A stretch of 64,000 bases of DNA, taken from an uncultured Acidimicrobiales bacterium. GTDB lineage: Bacteria; Actinomycetota; Acidimicrobiia; Acidimicrobiales; SZUA-35. The notes beneath the pieces were generated by a model. That model worked only from the letters and a program-made list of their open reading frames with translations, was not told the origin of the DNA and searched no databases. The stretch lies in contig CALKZY010000018.1 of assembly GCA_938002965.1 (NCBI GenBank), positions 62,001 to 126,000 of the forward strand, read 5' to 3'. Positions 16,652 to 25,761 of this stretch are shown here, in pieces. Every line of letters starts with the position of its first letter. Positions within the stretch are counted from its first letter, which is position 1. A program made the translations under genes and the position numbers.

Positions 16652-17815
16652 CTAAGGGGCTGAGGCTGTGCTTGAACCCGCGGTTCCGTTCACCGTGTCG
16701 TCGACCTTCTTCGGATCGGGCAACCAGATCTCGTGAATCTCACTGCGCAGCTGCTCGAAGGTCCCCGCAGCGATGGCGGCCCTCATCGTCTCGGTGAGAT
16801 TCGCCAGCCAAGCAAGATTGTGAAGGGTGATGATTCGCCCTGCCGTTGGCTCGTTTGTAACCAATAGGTGGCGGATGTACGCCCGGGAGTAACGACCCGA
16901 CAGATCGTGTTGGAAGTCGGGGTCGATCGGACCGTCGTCATCGGCAAATCGAAGATTGCGCAAGTTGAGCCGGCCTTGAGACGTCAGTGCCGTGCCGTGG
17001 CGTGCCAGTCGAGTGGGAAGCACGCAGTCGAACATGTCCACCCCGTTGTGAACTGCCTCAACCAGGCCGACCGGATCACCAAGTCCCATGAAGTAGCGTG
17101 GCCGATCCACGGGTAGGTGGCTCGTGGCGGCGGCCAAAGCAGGGACCATTTTGTGGCGACTCTCCCCCACCGACAGGCCGCCGATTGCATAGCCGTCGAA
17201 GTCCAGTTCGACCGTCCGTTTCGCCGACTCCTCCCGCAGATCCAGCTCAACTCCACCCTGCACTATCCCGAACTGGGCCTGGGTTGGGTGGTTGTGGGCG
17301 GCCCGACACCGCTCGGCCCATCGCAGGGTGAGGTCCATGTCGCGCCGCAAGGTCGAAGGTTCGGCCGGTAGCGCACTACAAACATCAAGCACCATGGCGA
17401 TGTCTGACCCCAGAAGTTGCTGAACAGCGGTGGCCTTTTCCGGGCTTAAGTCCACATACGCCCCGTCATACACCGAACGAAAGCGGGCGCCCTCCTCAGT
17501 GATCTTGGGTTCAAGGGAGAAGATCTGGTAACCGCCCGAGTCGGTAAGTATGTGACCGTCCCAGGTCATGAACGAATGCAACCCTCCACGGGCGGCGATC
17601 AGTTCGGCTCCAGGCCGCTCCATCAGGTGGTAGGTGTTAGCCAGGAGGATCGGCGGCCCGAGGCGCTCCATATCGGCGGTATCCAGTGTTTTAACCGCCG
17701 CCCTCGTGCCGACCGGCATGAAGACGGGGGTTTCCACTGTTCCCCGCGGCGTTGTCAGCAGCCCTGTCCTAGCGGCCCCATCGCTGTGGGTTACGTTGAT
17801 GGATGTCTTGGTCAT
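16652..17815 (-). CDS. tgt: tRNA-guanine transglycosylase lacking the zinc-binding cysteines
   Basis: A 387-residue TIM-barrel enzyme that swaps guanine-34 for preQ1 in tRNAs with GUN anticodons. Catalytic and base-binding features are present: LTDSGGYQIFSL, LDVCSALPA, GGLSVGES, and the nucleophile Asp in MFDCVLPTR. The structural zinc site is not. Where E. coli has Cys302, Cys304, Cys307 and His333, this protein has Phe301, His303, Ser306 and His332 within DPDFQHDLSGRYSRAY and TLHNL. The following SRAYIRHL segment is normal, so this is substitution and not truncation. I checked the reading on the nucleotide sequence. It overlaps queA by 4 bases, which supports a real queuosine pathway role. 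The last 15 residues are variable. Confidence 0.94.
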   Translation of the reverse strand: MTKTSINVTHSDGAARTGLLTTPRGTVETPVFMPVGTRAAVKTLDTADMERLGPPILLANTYHLMERPGAELIAARGGLHSFMTWDGHILTDSGGYQIFSLEPKITEEGARFRSVYDGAYVDLSPEKATAVQQLLGSDIAMVLDVCSALPAEPSTLRRDMDLTLRWAERCRAAHNHPTQAQFGIVQGGVELDLREESAKRTVELDFDGYAIGGLSVGESRHKMVPALAAATSHLPVDRPRYFMGLGDPVGLVEAVHNGVDMFDCVLPTRLARHGTALTSQGRLNLRNLRFADDDGPIDPDFQHDLSGRYSRAYIRHLLVTNEPTAGRIITLHNLAWLANLTETMRAAIAAGTFEQLRSEIHEIWLPDPKKVDDTVNGTAGSSTASAP

Positions 17816-18840
17816 GGCTTGTGCCTCGTCTCGATGCTGGACCGTTCTGCTCCGCCCGGCCAGTCGGCTTGAACCAGCATGCAGTCGCCGAAGGACAAGA
17901 AACGATAGCCATCGCTCAACGCCGTGCGGTAGAGGTCACGCCATGAGTCGCCGATCAGCGCCTGCACCAGCACCAGCAGCGATGACTTCGGGACGTGGAA
18001 GTTCGTGAGAAGCCGATCAACAACCCGCCATTCGTAGCCCGAGGTGATAAACAGATCCGTGACTCCCGACAGATTCGACGTCGCCGCCGCCGATTCCAGC
18101 GTCCGAACCACAGTGGTACCGACGGCCAACACCCGATCGGCCGCCATGACTTTGGCCCACACCTCGGGTTCCACCTTGTAGCGCTCGGTGTGCATGACAT
18201 GATCTTCGACTCGCCCGGCCGTGATCGGTCGGAATGTTCCGAGGCCCACTTGCAGCTCAACCGCCACTAGCTCGGCGCCAGCCGCCTCTATTCGACCAAG
18301 CAAGTCCGGTGTCAGGTGTAGTCCGGCGGTCGGCGCCGCTACCGACGTCGCGTTCCGAGCGAAGACCGTTTGGTAGCGATCCGGGTTCTCGACCGGGCTA
18401 TGAATGTACGGCGGCAGGGGTATCTCGCCTGCTGCTTCGATGGCCTGATCGCTGACGCTGACCAGTCGTCGACCGTCTCCCAGGACTTCCCCCACGTCAA
18501 CCAGGGGGTCACCATCGAGGTACAGCGTGGTGCCTTCAGGGACTCTGCGTCCCGGCCGAACCAATGCCTCCCACTGCCCTGGAACCGCGGTCTGAGTCAA
18601 CAGAAGAACCTCGACGGCACCACCTGTGACTTTCCGCAGATGTAGTCGAGCGGCCAGCACTTTCGTGTCGTTCACCACCACCACATCGCCGGCGCCGACC
18701 AATTGGTCCAGGTCACTCACCGACCGGTGGACGACATTGCCTCCGGTGGCATCCAACATCCTGGCCGCGTCGCGGGGTTCCAACGGCTCCTGGGCAATGG
18801 CACTATCGGGGAGTTCGTAGTCGAAGTCTTCGACGTTCAT
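17812..18840 (-). CDS. queA: S-adenosylmethionine:tRNA ribosyltransferase-isomerase
   Basis: A 342-residue QueA that builds epoxyqueuosine on preQ1-modified tRNA from the ribosyl group of S-adenosylmethionine. Family segments include FDYELPDSAIAQEPLEPRD, VVVNDTKVLAARL, IPLPPYIH, SVAAPTAGLHLT and TNFHVPKSSLLVLVQALIG. It precedes tgt with an ATGA overlap, giving the queA-tgt-yajC-secD-secF order also found in E. coli. A TAGCCT hexamer 8 bases before the ATG could start a near-leaderless mRNA, so queA may have a promoter in addition to read-through from ruvB. Confidence 0.96.
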   Translation of the reverse strand: MNVEDFDYELPDSAIAQEPLEPRDAARMLDATGGNVVHRSVSDLDQLVGAGDVVVVNDTKVLAARLHLRKVTGGAVEVLLLTQTAVPGQWEALVRPGRRVPEGTTLYLDGDPLVDVGEVLGDGRRLVSVSDQAIEAAGEIPLPPYIHSPVENPDRYQTVFARNATSVAAPTAGLHLTPDLLGRIEAAGAELVAVELQVGLGTFRPITAGRVEDHVMHTERYKVEPEVWAKVMAADRVLAVGTTVVRTLESAAATSNLSGVTDLFITSGYEWRVVDRLLTNFHVPKSSLLVLVQALIGDSWRDLYRTALSDGYRFLSFGDCMLVQADWPGGAERSSIETRHKP

Positions 18841-18876
18841 CTCAGCCCAGGCTAGGACCAGGTTGTCGTCTCCGGT

Positions 18877-19965
18877 TCAGTCGAACAGCGTTGACACTTC
18901 GGGTGCAACACCGGCATGAGCCGGTGGCGCCAGACCAATGTGTTGCCATGCTGCTGCCGTCGCCACCCGACCGCGAGCCGTTCGTATCAGCAGGCCTTGT
19001 TGGATCAGGAACGGTTCGACCACTTCTTCAACCGTCTCGGTCTGTTCACCGACGCTGATGGCGAGGGTCGACAAGCCAACCGGGCCGCCACCAAAGCGCT
19101 CACACAGGTTGCTGAGAAGAATCCGGTCAACCTTGTCAAGGCCGAGTTCATCGATGCCGAACACGGCAAGGCCATCGGCCGCCGTTTCCTGGTCGATCGG
19201 TCCGTGCTGACGAACCTCGGCGAAGTCTCGTACCCGCCGCAGCAAACGGTTTGCGATACGCGGCGTGCCTCGACTGCGTCGGGCGATCTCCTGGGCGCCG
19301 GCATCATCAATGGTGACATCGAGAACACCGGCCGTCCGGGTCACGATCCGCTGGAGATCCTCGTCATCGTAGTAGTCAAGCCGGAAGGCGAAGCCAAACC
19401 GGTCTCGCAGCGGACCGGTGATAAGACCGGTCCGTGTGGTGGCACCGACCATCGTGAACGGTTCAAGATCGAACCGGATGGATCGCGCTGCCGGGCCTTT
19501 GCCAAGAAGGACGTCTAGCTGCAGATCCTCCATCGCCGGGTAGAGAACCTCTTCGACCACTCTCGGCAAGCGATGGATCTCGTCGATGAAAAGCACATCA
19601 CCGGCTTCTAGTTTCGTCAGAATCGAGGCCAGGTCACCGGCACGCTCGATGGCCGGTCCAGACGTTATGTGGAGGTGTGCCCCAAGTTCGGTCGCCACAA
19701 TTCCGGCCAAAGTTGTCTTTCCCAGGCCTGGGGGCCCCGCAAACAGCAGATGATCGGCCGCCTGCTCTCGACCCCTGGCGGCCTCCAGAATGATCCCCAA
19801 CCGTTCCCGCAACTCACGTTGACCAACGAAGTCGTCAAGCGACCGCGGTCGCAGTTGCGACTCCTCAGACCCGTCGGTCGGTGCATCCCGGTCGGCCCCC
19901 AAGCGCGAGGTATCGACCATCTCTTCCTCGTTCGATGACGGATCCAGCAATTCGTCTCTTGGCAC
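18877..19965 (-). CDS. ruvB: Holliday junction branch migration ATPase RuvB
   Basis: A 362-residue AAA+ motor that drives branch migration with RuvA. It has [12 protein letters not shown], Walker [13 protein letters not shown], Walker [11 protein letters not shown], sensor 1 [18 protein letters not shown] and the winged-helix C-terminus. The first 30 or so residues are an acidic extension. An internal ATG at codon 16 (MVDTSRLG) is a possible alternative start, and neither site has a strong ribosome-binding sequence. It follows ruvA by 20 bases in a ruvC-ruvA-ruvB operon. Confidence 0.96.
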   Translation of the reverse strand: MPRDELLDPSSNEEEMVDTSRLGADRDAPTDGSEESQLRPRSLDDFVGQRELRERLGIILEAARGREQAADHLLFAGPPGLGKTTLAGIVATELGAHLHITSGPAIERAGDLASILTKLEAGDVLFIDEIHRLPRVVEEVLYPAMEDLQLDVLLGKGPAARSIRFDLEPFTMVGATTRTGLITGPLRDRFGFAFRLDYYDDEDLQRIVTRTAGVLDVTIDDAGAQEIARRSRGTPRIANRLLRRVRDFAEVRQHGPIDQETAADGLAVFGIDELGLDKVDRILLSNLCERFGGGPVGLSTLAISVGEQTETVEEVVEPFLIQQGLLIRTARGRVATAAAWQHIGLAPPAHAGVAPEVSTLFD

Positions 19966-19985
19966 AGGTCGACTCTCGCTTCCGA

Positions 19986-20618
19986 TTACACCGCGGAAAG
20001 CGCCAGTAGCGCCTTCTTCAACAACTGGCCCGAATCCATGCCTTCGACATCAGTCGGCTTTAGAGAGCCGACGGCCTTGCGCACCTCGGCGGTGGAGTAT
20101 CCAAGGCTGGTCAAAGCTTCGCGTACATCGGCCAGCGAATCGATCGAACCGTTGGCCGACACCTGTGTGCCACCTGCGATGTGGTCGTCGCCCAGAACCG
20201 GAAGCACGACGGAGTTCTTCAACTCGACTAGCAGTCGTTGGGCGGTTTTCTTGCCGACGCCTGGGACCTGACAGAGGGCGTCCAAGTCGTCGTCGTTCAA
20301 GATGCGGGCCAGCTCGTTTACTGAATGGGTGGCCATGACGGCCAACGCCAAGGACGGGCCAACGCCGTGAGCTCCCAGTAGTCCCTCAAAGGCATTGCGA
20401 TCGTCACCGCTTAAGAAGCCGTACAGCCGTTGGTCGGCCTCGCGAATGTGGTGATGGATGAATAACAGAATCTCGGTCTCAGCCGGGATTCGAGCCGACG
20501 TGGCCGCAGTGGTTTGGACCCGATACCCGATACCTGCGACCTCGATCGTGAGGTCGGCTGGAGCGCCGTCAAGAGCGGTGTCGCGGTCGATCACCACTCC
20601 GCGAAGCGACCCGATCAC
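19986..20618 (-). CDS. ruvA: Holliday junction DNA-binding protein RuvA
   Basis: A 210-residue RuvA with the N-terminal OB fold (MIGSLRGVV ... [10 protein letters not shown]), the helix-hairpin-helix domain ([17 protein letters not shown] and [21 protein letters not shown]), and the C-terminal three-helix domain that contacts RuvB ([21 protein letters not shown]). The GTG start overlaps the ruvC stop as GTGA, so the two are coupled. Confidence 0.95.
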   Translation of the reverse strand: MIGSLRGVVIDRDTALDGAPADLTIEVAGIGYRVQTTAATSARIPAETEILLFIHHHIREADQRLYGFLSGDDRNAFEGLLGAHGVGPSLALAVMATHSVNELARILNDDDLDALCQVPGVGKKTAQRLLVELKNSVVLPVLGDDHIAGGTQVSANGSIDSLADVREALTSLGYSTAEVRKAVGSLKPTDVEGMDSGQLLKKALLALSAV

Positions 20619-21142
20619 CTCGAAGACCCCAGGCCGGCAGCAGGTCGATCAACTCGCCCCAGTCGCAGCTGTGGGTCGTGGGCCAGGTGGCAAAGAGCCA
20701 AGGCTGCGGCATCTGCGGCGTCAGCTGGTTTCGGGGCTTGCCGCAATCCCAACAAAACCTGCACCATCTTCTGGACCTGTCCCTTGTCTGCCCCACCGTC
20801 TCCCGCCACCACGGACTTTACCTCTGACGGCGAGTATTGGGCGACAGCAATGCCCCTGGATGCCCCCAAGGCGAGGACGAGACCAGAAGCCTGGGCAACT
20901 CCGACAGCTGTGCTCACGTTTCGCTGGAAAAAGATTCGCTCGACCGACAAAACAGCGGGTTGATACTCGTCAAGCAGCTCAGTGACATCTACCAGCAGCT
21001 GGGCCAACCTAACGGGAGTCTCCTCGGTACTTTCAGTGCGCAAAATGCCTATGGCCTTGGCCTTTGCTTTCCCACGGCCAAGTGGTTCGAGCACGGCGTA
21101 GCCGCACCGAGACAAACCCGGATCAATGCCCAAGACGAACAT
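20615..21142 (-). CDS. ruvC: Holliday junction resolvase RuvC
   Basis: A 175-residue RNase H-fold endonuclease that cuts Holliday junctions. The catalytic acids are visible in MFVLGIDPGLSRCGYAV (Asp), VLSVERIFF (Glu) and ADAADAAALALCH (two Asp). The open frame continues about 100 codons upstream, but that stretch is not RuvC-like. The start at 21142 matches the family and has TAACAT exactly 7 bases upstream, so the gene is probably leaderless. It opens the ruvC-ruvA-ruvB-queA-tgt run and diverges from the ABC transporter genes. Confidence 0.95.
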   Translation of the reverse strand: MFVLGIDPGLSRCGYAVLEPLGRGKAKAKAIGILRTESTEETPVRLAQLLVDVTELLDEYQPAVLSVERIFFQRNVSTAVGVAQASGLVLALGASRGIAVAQYSPSEVKSVVAGDGGADKGQVQKMVQVLLGLRQAPKPADAADAAALALCHLAHDPQLRLGRVDRPAAGLGSSR

Positions 21143-21149
21143 TCGTACG

Positions 21150-21155
21150 ATGTTA
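21150..21155 (-). promoter_or_regulatory. Putative -10 box TAACAT of leaderless ruvC
   Basis: TAACAT on the minus strand ends 7 bases before the ruvC ATG, placing the transcript start at or next to the start codon. This supports choosing 21142 over the longer frame. Confidence 0.5.
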
Positions 21156-21443
21156 GTCCACCTGAGAGGCCGGTCGTTGGATGTCGCACGGGTCGATAGC
21201 ACCACCGGCCTATGCGCGTCGCACCAGAAATGTCGACGGGAAAAGGTGCCAACGCCACCTGTCGCTCCCCGCTCATCGGCCGATTCGGGAACCGCAACCG
21301 ACCGACATATCAATCGCCGCCGTGAAGACCAGCCGGGTGATGCTTCGCAGACGGCCGCGCCGCCGCCCAGTACTGGACCAACAACCGGCCCAATCGACCA
21401 AACAGCCCCGGTCGCCGACAATCGCCAGCGGGCCGACCAGAAC

Positions 21444-22409
21444 GTGGTCTCCATTGTTCAGGTGTTCAAGTCGTTCGGCGACGTTCCTGCCCTCCGATCG
21501 CTCACGCTTTGCGTACCGCAGTCTCGGATCACTGTCCTTCTCGGGCCAAACGGCGCAGGTAAGACCACCGCCATTCGGCTGATAACCGGCGCCTTGACCG
21601 CTGATGCGGGTCAGGTCGCCATCTTTGGACTCGACCCGACCGGCTCCGACGGCGAACATATACGTCGCCGATGCGGAGTGGTATCGGCCAAGCCGTCTCT
21701 CTACGACCGCCTTTCCGGCTACGACAACCTGCAGTACGCCGCGCAGCTGTACGGACTTGAATCAAAGGTGATGGACGCACGAATCCGTGATTCGGCGGCC
21801 CAGTTCGGGATCGATGATGCCCTGGCTCAACGGGTTGGCGGCTACTCGACCGGCATGAAGACCAGGCTGGCACTAGCGCGGGCAACACTGCACGATCCCG
21901 ATTTGCTGTTGCTCGACGAACCGACTTCGGGCCTTGACCCTGAGTCGGCCCAGGCAGTTCTCGCCATGGTTCGTGAGATGACGGCCAACGACAAGTCAGT
22001 CCTCATGTGTACTCATCTGTTGTCGGAGGCCGAGGGACTGGCCGACGAGGTTGTCGTGATCGACGCCGGAAGCGATCTGGAGACCGGACCACAGCACGTA
22101 CTTACCGACCGGTACTGGCCAGGCAAGACGGTGGATGTCACGGTTAACCACCCTTCGGCTGTCGCTGTCATCGAAGGCGCCGTCGGGGTCAAATCGGCTG
22201 AGGCAAGCGGCGACATCATCCGAGTACAGATTGATGATCTGGATCTGGTACCGGCCTTGGTTGAGCGCCTGGTGGGCGAAGGGTTGGCCGTCAGGTCGGT
22301 CGTCCCTAAGCAACCGACTCTTGAGGATCTCTACTTCGCCATTCGACGGCGCCACCGAGCCAACAAGACGTTAAACCCCCAAGCCGACGACCATGGAGTC
22401 TCGCCATGA
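21444..22409 (+). CDS. ABC transporter ATP-binding protein (ABC-2 type exporter)
   Basis: An ATPase of an ABC-2 export system. Motifs in order are Walker A LLGPNGAGKTTAIR, Q-loop region CGVVSAKPSLYDRLSGYDNL, signature YSTGMKTRLALARA, Walker B LLLLDEPTSGLDPES and switch His in LMCTHLLSEAEGLADEV. About 100 C-terminal residues follow the domain, as in DrrA/CcmA-like exporters. The start is uncertain: GTG 21444 gives a normal N-terminus (VVSIVQVFKSFGD) but lacks a ribosome site, and GTG 21246 would add 66 Pro/Ser-rich residues. The true 5' end of the frame overlaps the ruvC promoter. It is coupled by ATGA to the permease. Substrate unknown. Confidence 0.88.
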   Translation: MVSIVQVFKSFGDVPALRSLTLCVPQSRITVLLGPNGAGKTTAIRLITGALTADAGQVAIFGLDPTGSDGEHIRRRCGVVSAKPSLYDRLSGYDNLQYAAQLYGLESKVMDARIRDSAAQFGIDDALAQRVGGYSTGMKTRLALARATLHDPDLLLLDEPTSGLDPESAQAVLAMVREMTANDKSVLMCTHLLSEAEGLADEVVVIDAGSDLETGPQHVLTDRYWPGKTVDVTVNHPSAVAVIEGAVGVKSAEASGDIIRVQIDDLDLVPALVERLVGEGLAVRSVVPKQPTLEDLYFAIRRRHRANKTLNPQADDHGVSP

Positions 22410-23236
22410 AGACCACAAACTGGAGTCGGGTTGCGACGGTGGCCCGCACCGACCTCCGTCAACTAAGGCAGGCCAAAGACTTCTGGCTTCCAATGCTGCT
22501 GCTAGGGGGTGCCTTCTTTGTGCTCATTCCGTCGATACTCTTCCTCACGATCGCCCAGATAGGCAGCGTGGAGGTGGTTGACCGGATGTCGGAGACTCTT
22601 CAGGTTCTGCCCCCGCAGGCCACCGCCCAGATCGAGGGCACAAGTCCCCAGGGCCGCACCGGCTACGCTCTCGCCGTCTTCCTCTTCGCCCCCGTCGCCG
22701 TGATCGTTCCCTTGACGATTTCGACCGCTGTCGGTGCGGCGACCATCGTGGGTGAACGAGAACGAGGGACCGGCGAGTTCTTGGCCCACTCCCCCGCCTC
22801 AGCTCGGGAAATCTACCTCGGCAAATTGGTTGCCAGCGTCGTGCCAGGCTATCTGACGGTTGTCGTCGGTTTTACCCTGTACTCGCTGATCGTCAACCTC
22901 ACCATCGGCCCCAGTGTTGGGCGATGGTTCTTCCCCACCAAACAATGGTGGGTCATGCTGCTTTGGGTCCTCCCGCCATTCCTGGCGCTGTGTCTCTCAA
23001 TGGTCCTTCGACTGTCGGCCCGGGTGACATCGACGGCCGCGGCCCAGCAGGCGTCGGGACTCATCAGCCTTCCGCTCATCATGGTGGCTTACAGCCAGTC
23101 GACCGGAGTGCTGTTCGGCTCGGGCTCGGCCGCGTACATCGTCGGAGGACTTGCCTGGGTACTAGCGGGATTCTCCCTGCACCGAGGGGTAAGAAGCGTA
23201 ACCCGGTCCCGACTGCTGGGTGTGGCTGGAACTTAG
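22406..23236 (+). CDS. ABC-2 type transporter permease
   Basis: A 276-residue membrane protein with about six helices, for example FWLPMLLLGGAFFVLIPSILFL, LFAPVAVIVPLTISTAVGAA and YIVGGLAWVLAGFSL. The cytoplasmic motif GERERGTGEFLAHSPASAREIYLGKL between helices is typical of ABC-2 permeases (VGERERGT with LLATPVS-like continuation). It partners the ATPase encoded just upstream (4-base overlap) and ends 11 bases before the convergent yebC. Substrate is not predictable from sequence. Confidence 0.88.
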   Translation: MKTTNWSRVATVARTDLRQLRQAKDFWLPMLLLGGAFFVLIPSILFLTIAQIGSVEVVDRMSETLQVLPPQATAQIEGTSPQGRTGYALAVFLFAPVAVIVPLTISTAVGAATIVGERERGTGEFLAHSPASAREIYLGKLVASVVPGYLTVVVGFTLYSLIVNLTIGPSVGRWFFPTKQWWVMLLWVLPPFLALCLSMVLRLSARVTSTAAAQQASGLISLPLIMVAYSQSTGVLFGSGSAAYIVGGLAWVLAGFSLHRGVRSVTRSRLLGVAGT

Positions 23237-23247
23237 CCCCAGGAAGG

Positions 23248-23994
23248 CTACTGCAAAACTTCGATTACGTCGTCGTCGATGTCGATGTTCGAATGCACAT
23301 CTTGAACGTCGTCAGAATCATCAAGAGCTTCAACTAAATTCAAGACCGACTTCACCTGGCCAACGTCGGTCATCGGCACGGTGTTTGACGGCACCATGGT
23401 GGTGTCGGACTCTTCGACCGCAATGCCGGCCTCTTCGAGCGCCGCCCGCAGATCCACGACCTCACCCGGTGCGCAAGTCACCTGCCAGATCTCGCCCAAG
23501 TCCTCAAGGTCCTCAGCGCCGTTGTCGAGACCGACCATCATCACGTCGTCCTCGTCAACCGACTTTGGCACCTTGACGATGCCCTTTCGCTCGAACTGCC
23601 ACGACACTGCTCCCGGCTCGGCCAGCGAACCGCCGTTCTTGGACAGCAGTGACCGAATTTCCGAGCCAGTGCGATTTCGGTTGTCGGTCAAGGTCTCAAT
23701 CAGCAAAGCCACCCCACCTGGGGCATAGCCCTCATAGGTGATGGATTCATAGCTGACACCTTCGAGTTCCCCGGTTCCCCGTTTGACAGCCCGCTCGATG
23801 GTGTCTAGAGGTACCGAATTGTCCCGGGCTTTCTGGAACATAGTTCTCAGAGTCGGATTGGCGTCGGGATCACCGCCGCCTTGCCTGGCCGCAACTTCGA
23901 CCTGCTTAATCAGCTTGGCGAACAGCTTGCCGCGCTTGGCGTCGGCGGCGCCCTTCTTGTGTTTGATGGTTGCCCATTTGGAATGACCCGACAC
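23248..23994 (-). CDS. yebC: YebC/PmpR-family protein
   Basis: A 248-residue YebC family member. The N-terminus GHSKWATIKHKKGAADAKRGKLF and the internal ARDNSVPLDTIERAVKRGTGEL and YEGYAPGGVALLIETLTDNRNRT are nearly invariant in the family. YebC-type proteins have been described as DNA-binding regulators and, more recently, as ribosome-associated factors that relieve stalling at proline runs. Which applies here cannot be told. The GTG start has GGGAG 6 bases upstream. Position after pdxST and before ruvC is the usual actinobacterial one. Confidence 0.95.
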   Translation of the reverse strand: MSGHSKWATIKHKKGAADAKRGKLFAKLIKQVEVAARQGGGDPDANPTLRTMFQKARDNSVPLDTIERAVKRGTGELEGVSYESITYEGYAPGGVALLIETLTDNRNRTGSEIRSLLSKNGGSLAEPGAVSWQFERKGIVKVPKSVDEDDVMMVGLDNGAEDLEDLGEIWQVTCAPGEVVDLRAALEEAGIAVEESDTTMVPSNTVPMTDVGQVKSVLNLVEALDDSDDVQDVHSNIDIDDDVIEVLQ

Positions 23995-24092
23995 GTGCGT
24001 CTCCCATCACTATCGGTCCGAACCGGTCGTCGGCCAGTCTAGGACGGTTGCCCCTCAAACGATTGGCCATGGCCCGATTGCCCAGCAACCGA

Positions 24093-24731
24093 CTAACCCA
24101 ACAGCGATTGAAGAAACAGTCGGTGGAGGCGGTCGTCGTCGGTCAGTTCTGGATGGAATGATGCGACAACCACGTTGCCAGAGCTGCACATAACGGCGTC
24201 GCCTTCGACTTCGGCCAAGATGTTCACGTCCGGTCCAACCCTGGTCACCACCGGCGCCCGGATGAAGACCGCCCTGAAGGGCCCATCGTCGAGACCGGCA
24301 ACGTCTATGTCGGCTTCAAAGGAATCAAGCTGTCGCCCGTAGCCGTTGCGCCTCACGTCAATATCGATGGCTCTCAGCGGCATCTGGTCGGGACGCCCGT
24401 CAGCAATTGTTTCAGCCAGCAGAATCATGCCGGCACAGGTACCGAAGACGGGCAGACCATCAGAGAGACGGGCGGCCAGCGGAGCACGCAGGTCGGACCG
24501 ATCGAGCAACATGCTCATTGTGGTCGACTCGCCACCGGGCAAAACCAGGGCATCGCAGTCCGCCAACTGAGCGGCGTCGCGAACCTCGAACGCCTCGACG
24601 CCGCAGCGGTTCAACGAGGCGACGTGGCGGGCAAAGGCCCCTTGAAGGGCAAGCACGCCGATGCGCAGACGCGCCTGTCGGTTTGCGTTCAGATCGTTGG
24701 AGCTTTGGTTTGACCCCGGCTCGGGTGCCAA
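24093..24731 (-). CDS. pdxT: Pyridoxal 5'-phosphate synthase glutaminase subunit PdxT
   Basis: The class I glutamine amidotransferase of the PLP synthase, which supplies ammonia to PdxS. It has IGVLALQGAFARHV, the oxyanion motif LVLPGGESTTMSML, the nucleophile Cys in PVFGTCAGMILLA, and His-Glu in VVASFHPELTDD. The start is unclear. The TTG at 24731, 7 bases after the pdxS stop, is chosen because it avoids a 37-base overlap, but an ATG at 24776 inside pdxS is possible. The residues before LRIGVLAL have no counterpart in the family. Confidence 0.93.
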   Translation of the reverse strand: MAPEPGSNQSSNDLNANRQARLRIGVLALQGAFARHVASLNRCGVEAFEVRDAAQLADCDALVLPGGESTTMSMLLDRSDLRAPLAARLSDGLPVFGTCAGMILLAETIADGRPDQMPLRAIDIDVRRNGYGRQLDSFEADIDVAGLDDGPFRAVFIRAPVVTRVGPDVNILAEVEGDAVMCSSGNVVVASFHPELTDDDRLHRLFLQSLLG

Positions 24732-24738
24732 GCGGCCA

Positions 24739-25647
24739 CTACCAGCCGCGTTCGGACAGGCGCACGTCAATGTCATCCATGTCGATGCCTGTCATTGGGG
24801 CGCCTAGGCCTCGGCTGACCTTGGCCAGAATCGCGGCGTCTTCAAAGTTTGTGGTGGCCTCGACAATTGCCTTGGCCCGGGGAGCAGGATCGTCGCTCTT
24901 GAAGATGCCGGAGCCAACAAAGACAGCCTCAGCTCCGAGCTGCATGGCCAGCGCGGCATCGGCTGGCGTGGCCAGCCCTCCGGCGCAGAACAGGGGCACC
25001 TGGAGCTTGCCAGTCTCGGCGATCTCCTGGATCAAAGGCAGTGGAGCCTGAAGCGTCTTGGCCCACTGAAAGAGTTCAGCCTCATCTGACTGGGTGATCT
25101 TGCGAATATCACCGATGATTGAACGCAAGTGACGAACGGCTTCAACGACGTTGCCGGTCCCAGCCTCGCCCTTGGAGCGAATCATGCATGCGCCTTCGCT
25201 AATCCGGCGGAGAGCCTCGCCAAGGTTGGTGGCGCCACAAACAAACGGCACGGCGAAGGCGAACTTGTCGATGTGGTGGGTCTCATCGGCCGGGGTCAAA
25301 ACCTCGGATTCGTCGATGTAGTCGACTTCGAGAGCTTGCAGAATCTGAGCTTCGACGAAGTGTCCGATTCGGGCTTTGGCCATGACCGGAATGGTCACAG
25401 CCTCTTTGATTCCTTCGATCATTTCGGGGTCGCTCATTCGCGACACGCCACCGTCTCGGCGGATGTCGGCGGGTACGCGTTCCAGCGCCATTACCGCCGT
25501 AGCACCGGCGTCTTCGGCGATCTTGGCCTGCTCCGGGGTAACGACGTCCATGATGACGCCGCCCTTGAGCATTTCAGCCAAACCCCGCTTGACACGAACG
25601 GTTCCGTCCGCCCGGGTGGAGGTGTTGTCGGATCCTGTCTCAGCCAT
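24739..25647 (-). CDS. pdxS: Pyridoxal 5'-phosphate synthase lyase subunit PdxS
   Basis: A 302-residue TIM-barrel that makes pyridoxal phosphate from ribose 5-phosphate, glyceraldehyde 3-phosphate and PdxT-derived ammonia. Signatures are [32 protein letters not shown], the catalytic Lys in [39 protein letters not shown] and the second Lys in [19 protein letters not shown]. It leads the pdxST pair. TACACT ends exactly 6 bases before the ATG, which fits a leaderless transcript. Confidence 0.97.
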   Translation of the reverse strand: MAETGSDNTSTRADGTVRVKRGLAEMLKGGVIMDVVTPEQAKIAEDAGATAVMALERVPADIRRDGGVSRMSDPEMIEGIKEAVTIPVMAKARIGHFVEAQILQALEVDYIDESEVLTPADETHHIDKFAFAVPFVCGATNLGEALRRISEGACMIRSKGEAGTGNVVEAVRHLRSIIGDIRKITQSDEAELFQWAKTLQAPLPLIQEIAETGKLQVPLFCAGGLATPADAALAMQLGAEAVFVGSGIFKSDDPAPRAKAIVEATTNFEDAAILAKVSRGLGAPMTGIDMDDIDVRLSERGW

Positions 25648-25653
25648 GCCACT

Positions 25654-25659
25654 AGTGTA
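25654..25659 (-). promoter_or_regulatory. Putative -10 box TACACT of leaderless pdxS
   Basis: TACACT on the minus strand is followed by 6 bases and then the pdxS ATG. TTGAAC lies farther up but with a 20-base spacer, too long to be a confident -35. Confidence 0.5.
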
Positions 25660-25761
25660 CGTCTACCTAACACCGACAGGTTCAACTTTTCGCGTGACCG
25701 ATGCCCGGTCGCTGCTCCCGGTTTAGAGCGAACCAGTCGAGGCTGGCGATCGGGGCTCAGG

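Noticed and set aside
21126-21443. N-terminal extension of the ABC ATPase
   Set aside because: The stretch is Pro/Arg-rich, overlaps the ruvC start and promoter on the other strand, and has no family counterpart. A start at 21246 remains possible but weak.
21143-21454. N-terminal extension of RuvC
   Set aside because: RuvC proteins begin at MFVLGIDPG, and a -10 box lies 7 bases upstream of that ATG.
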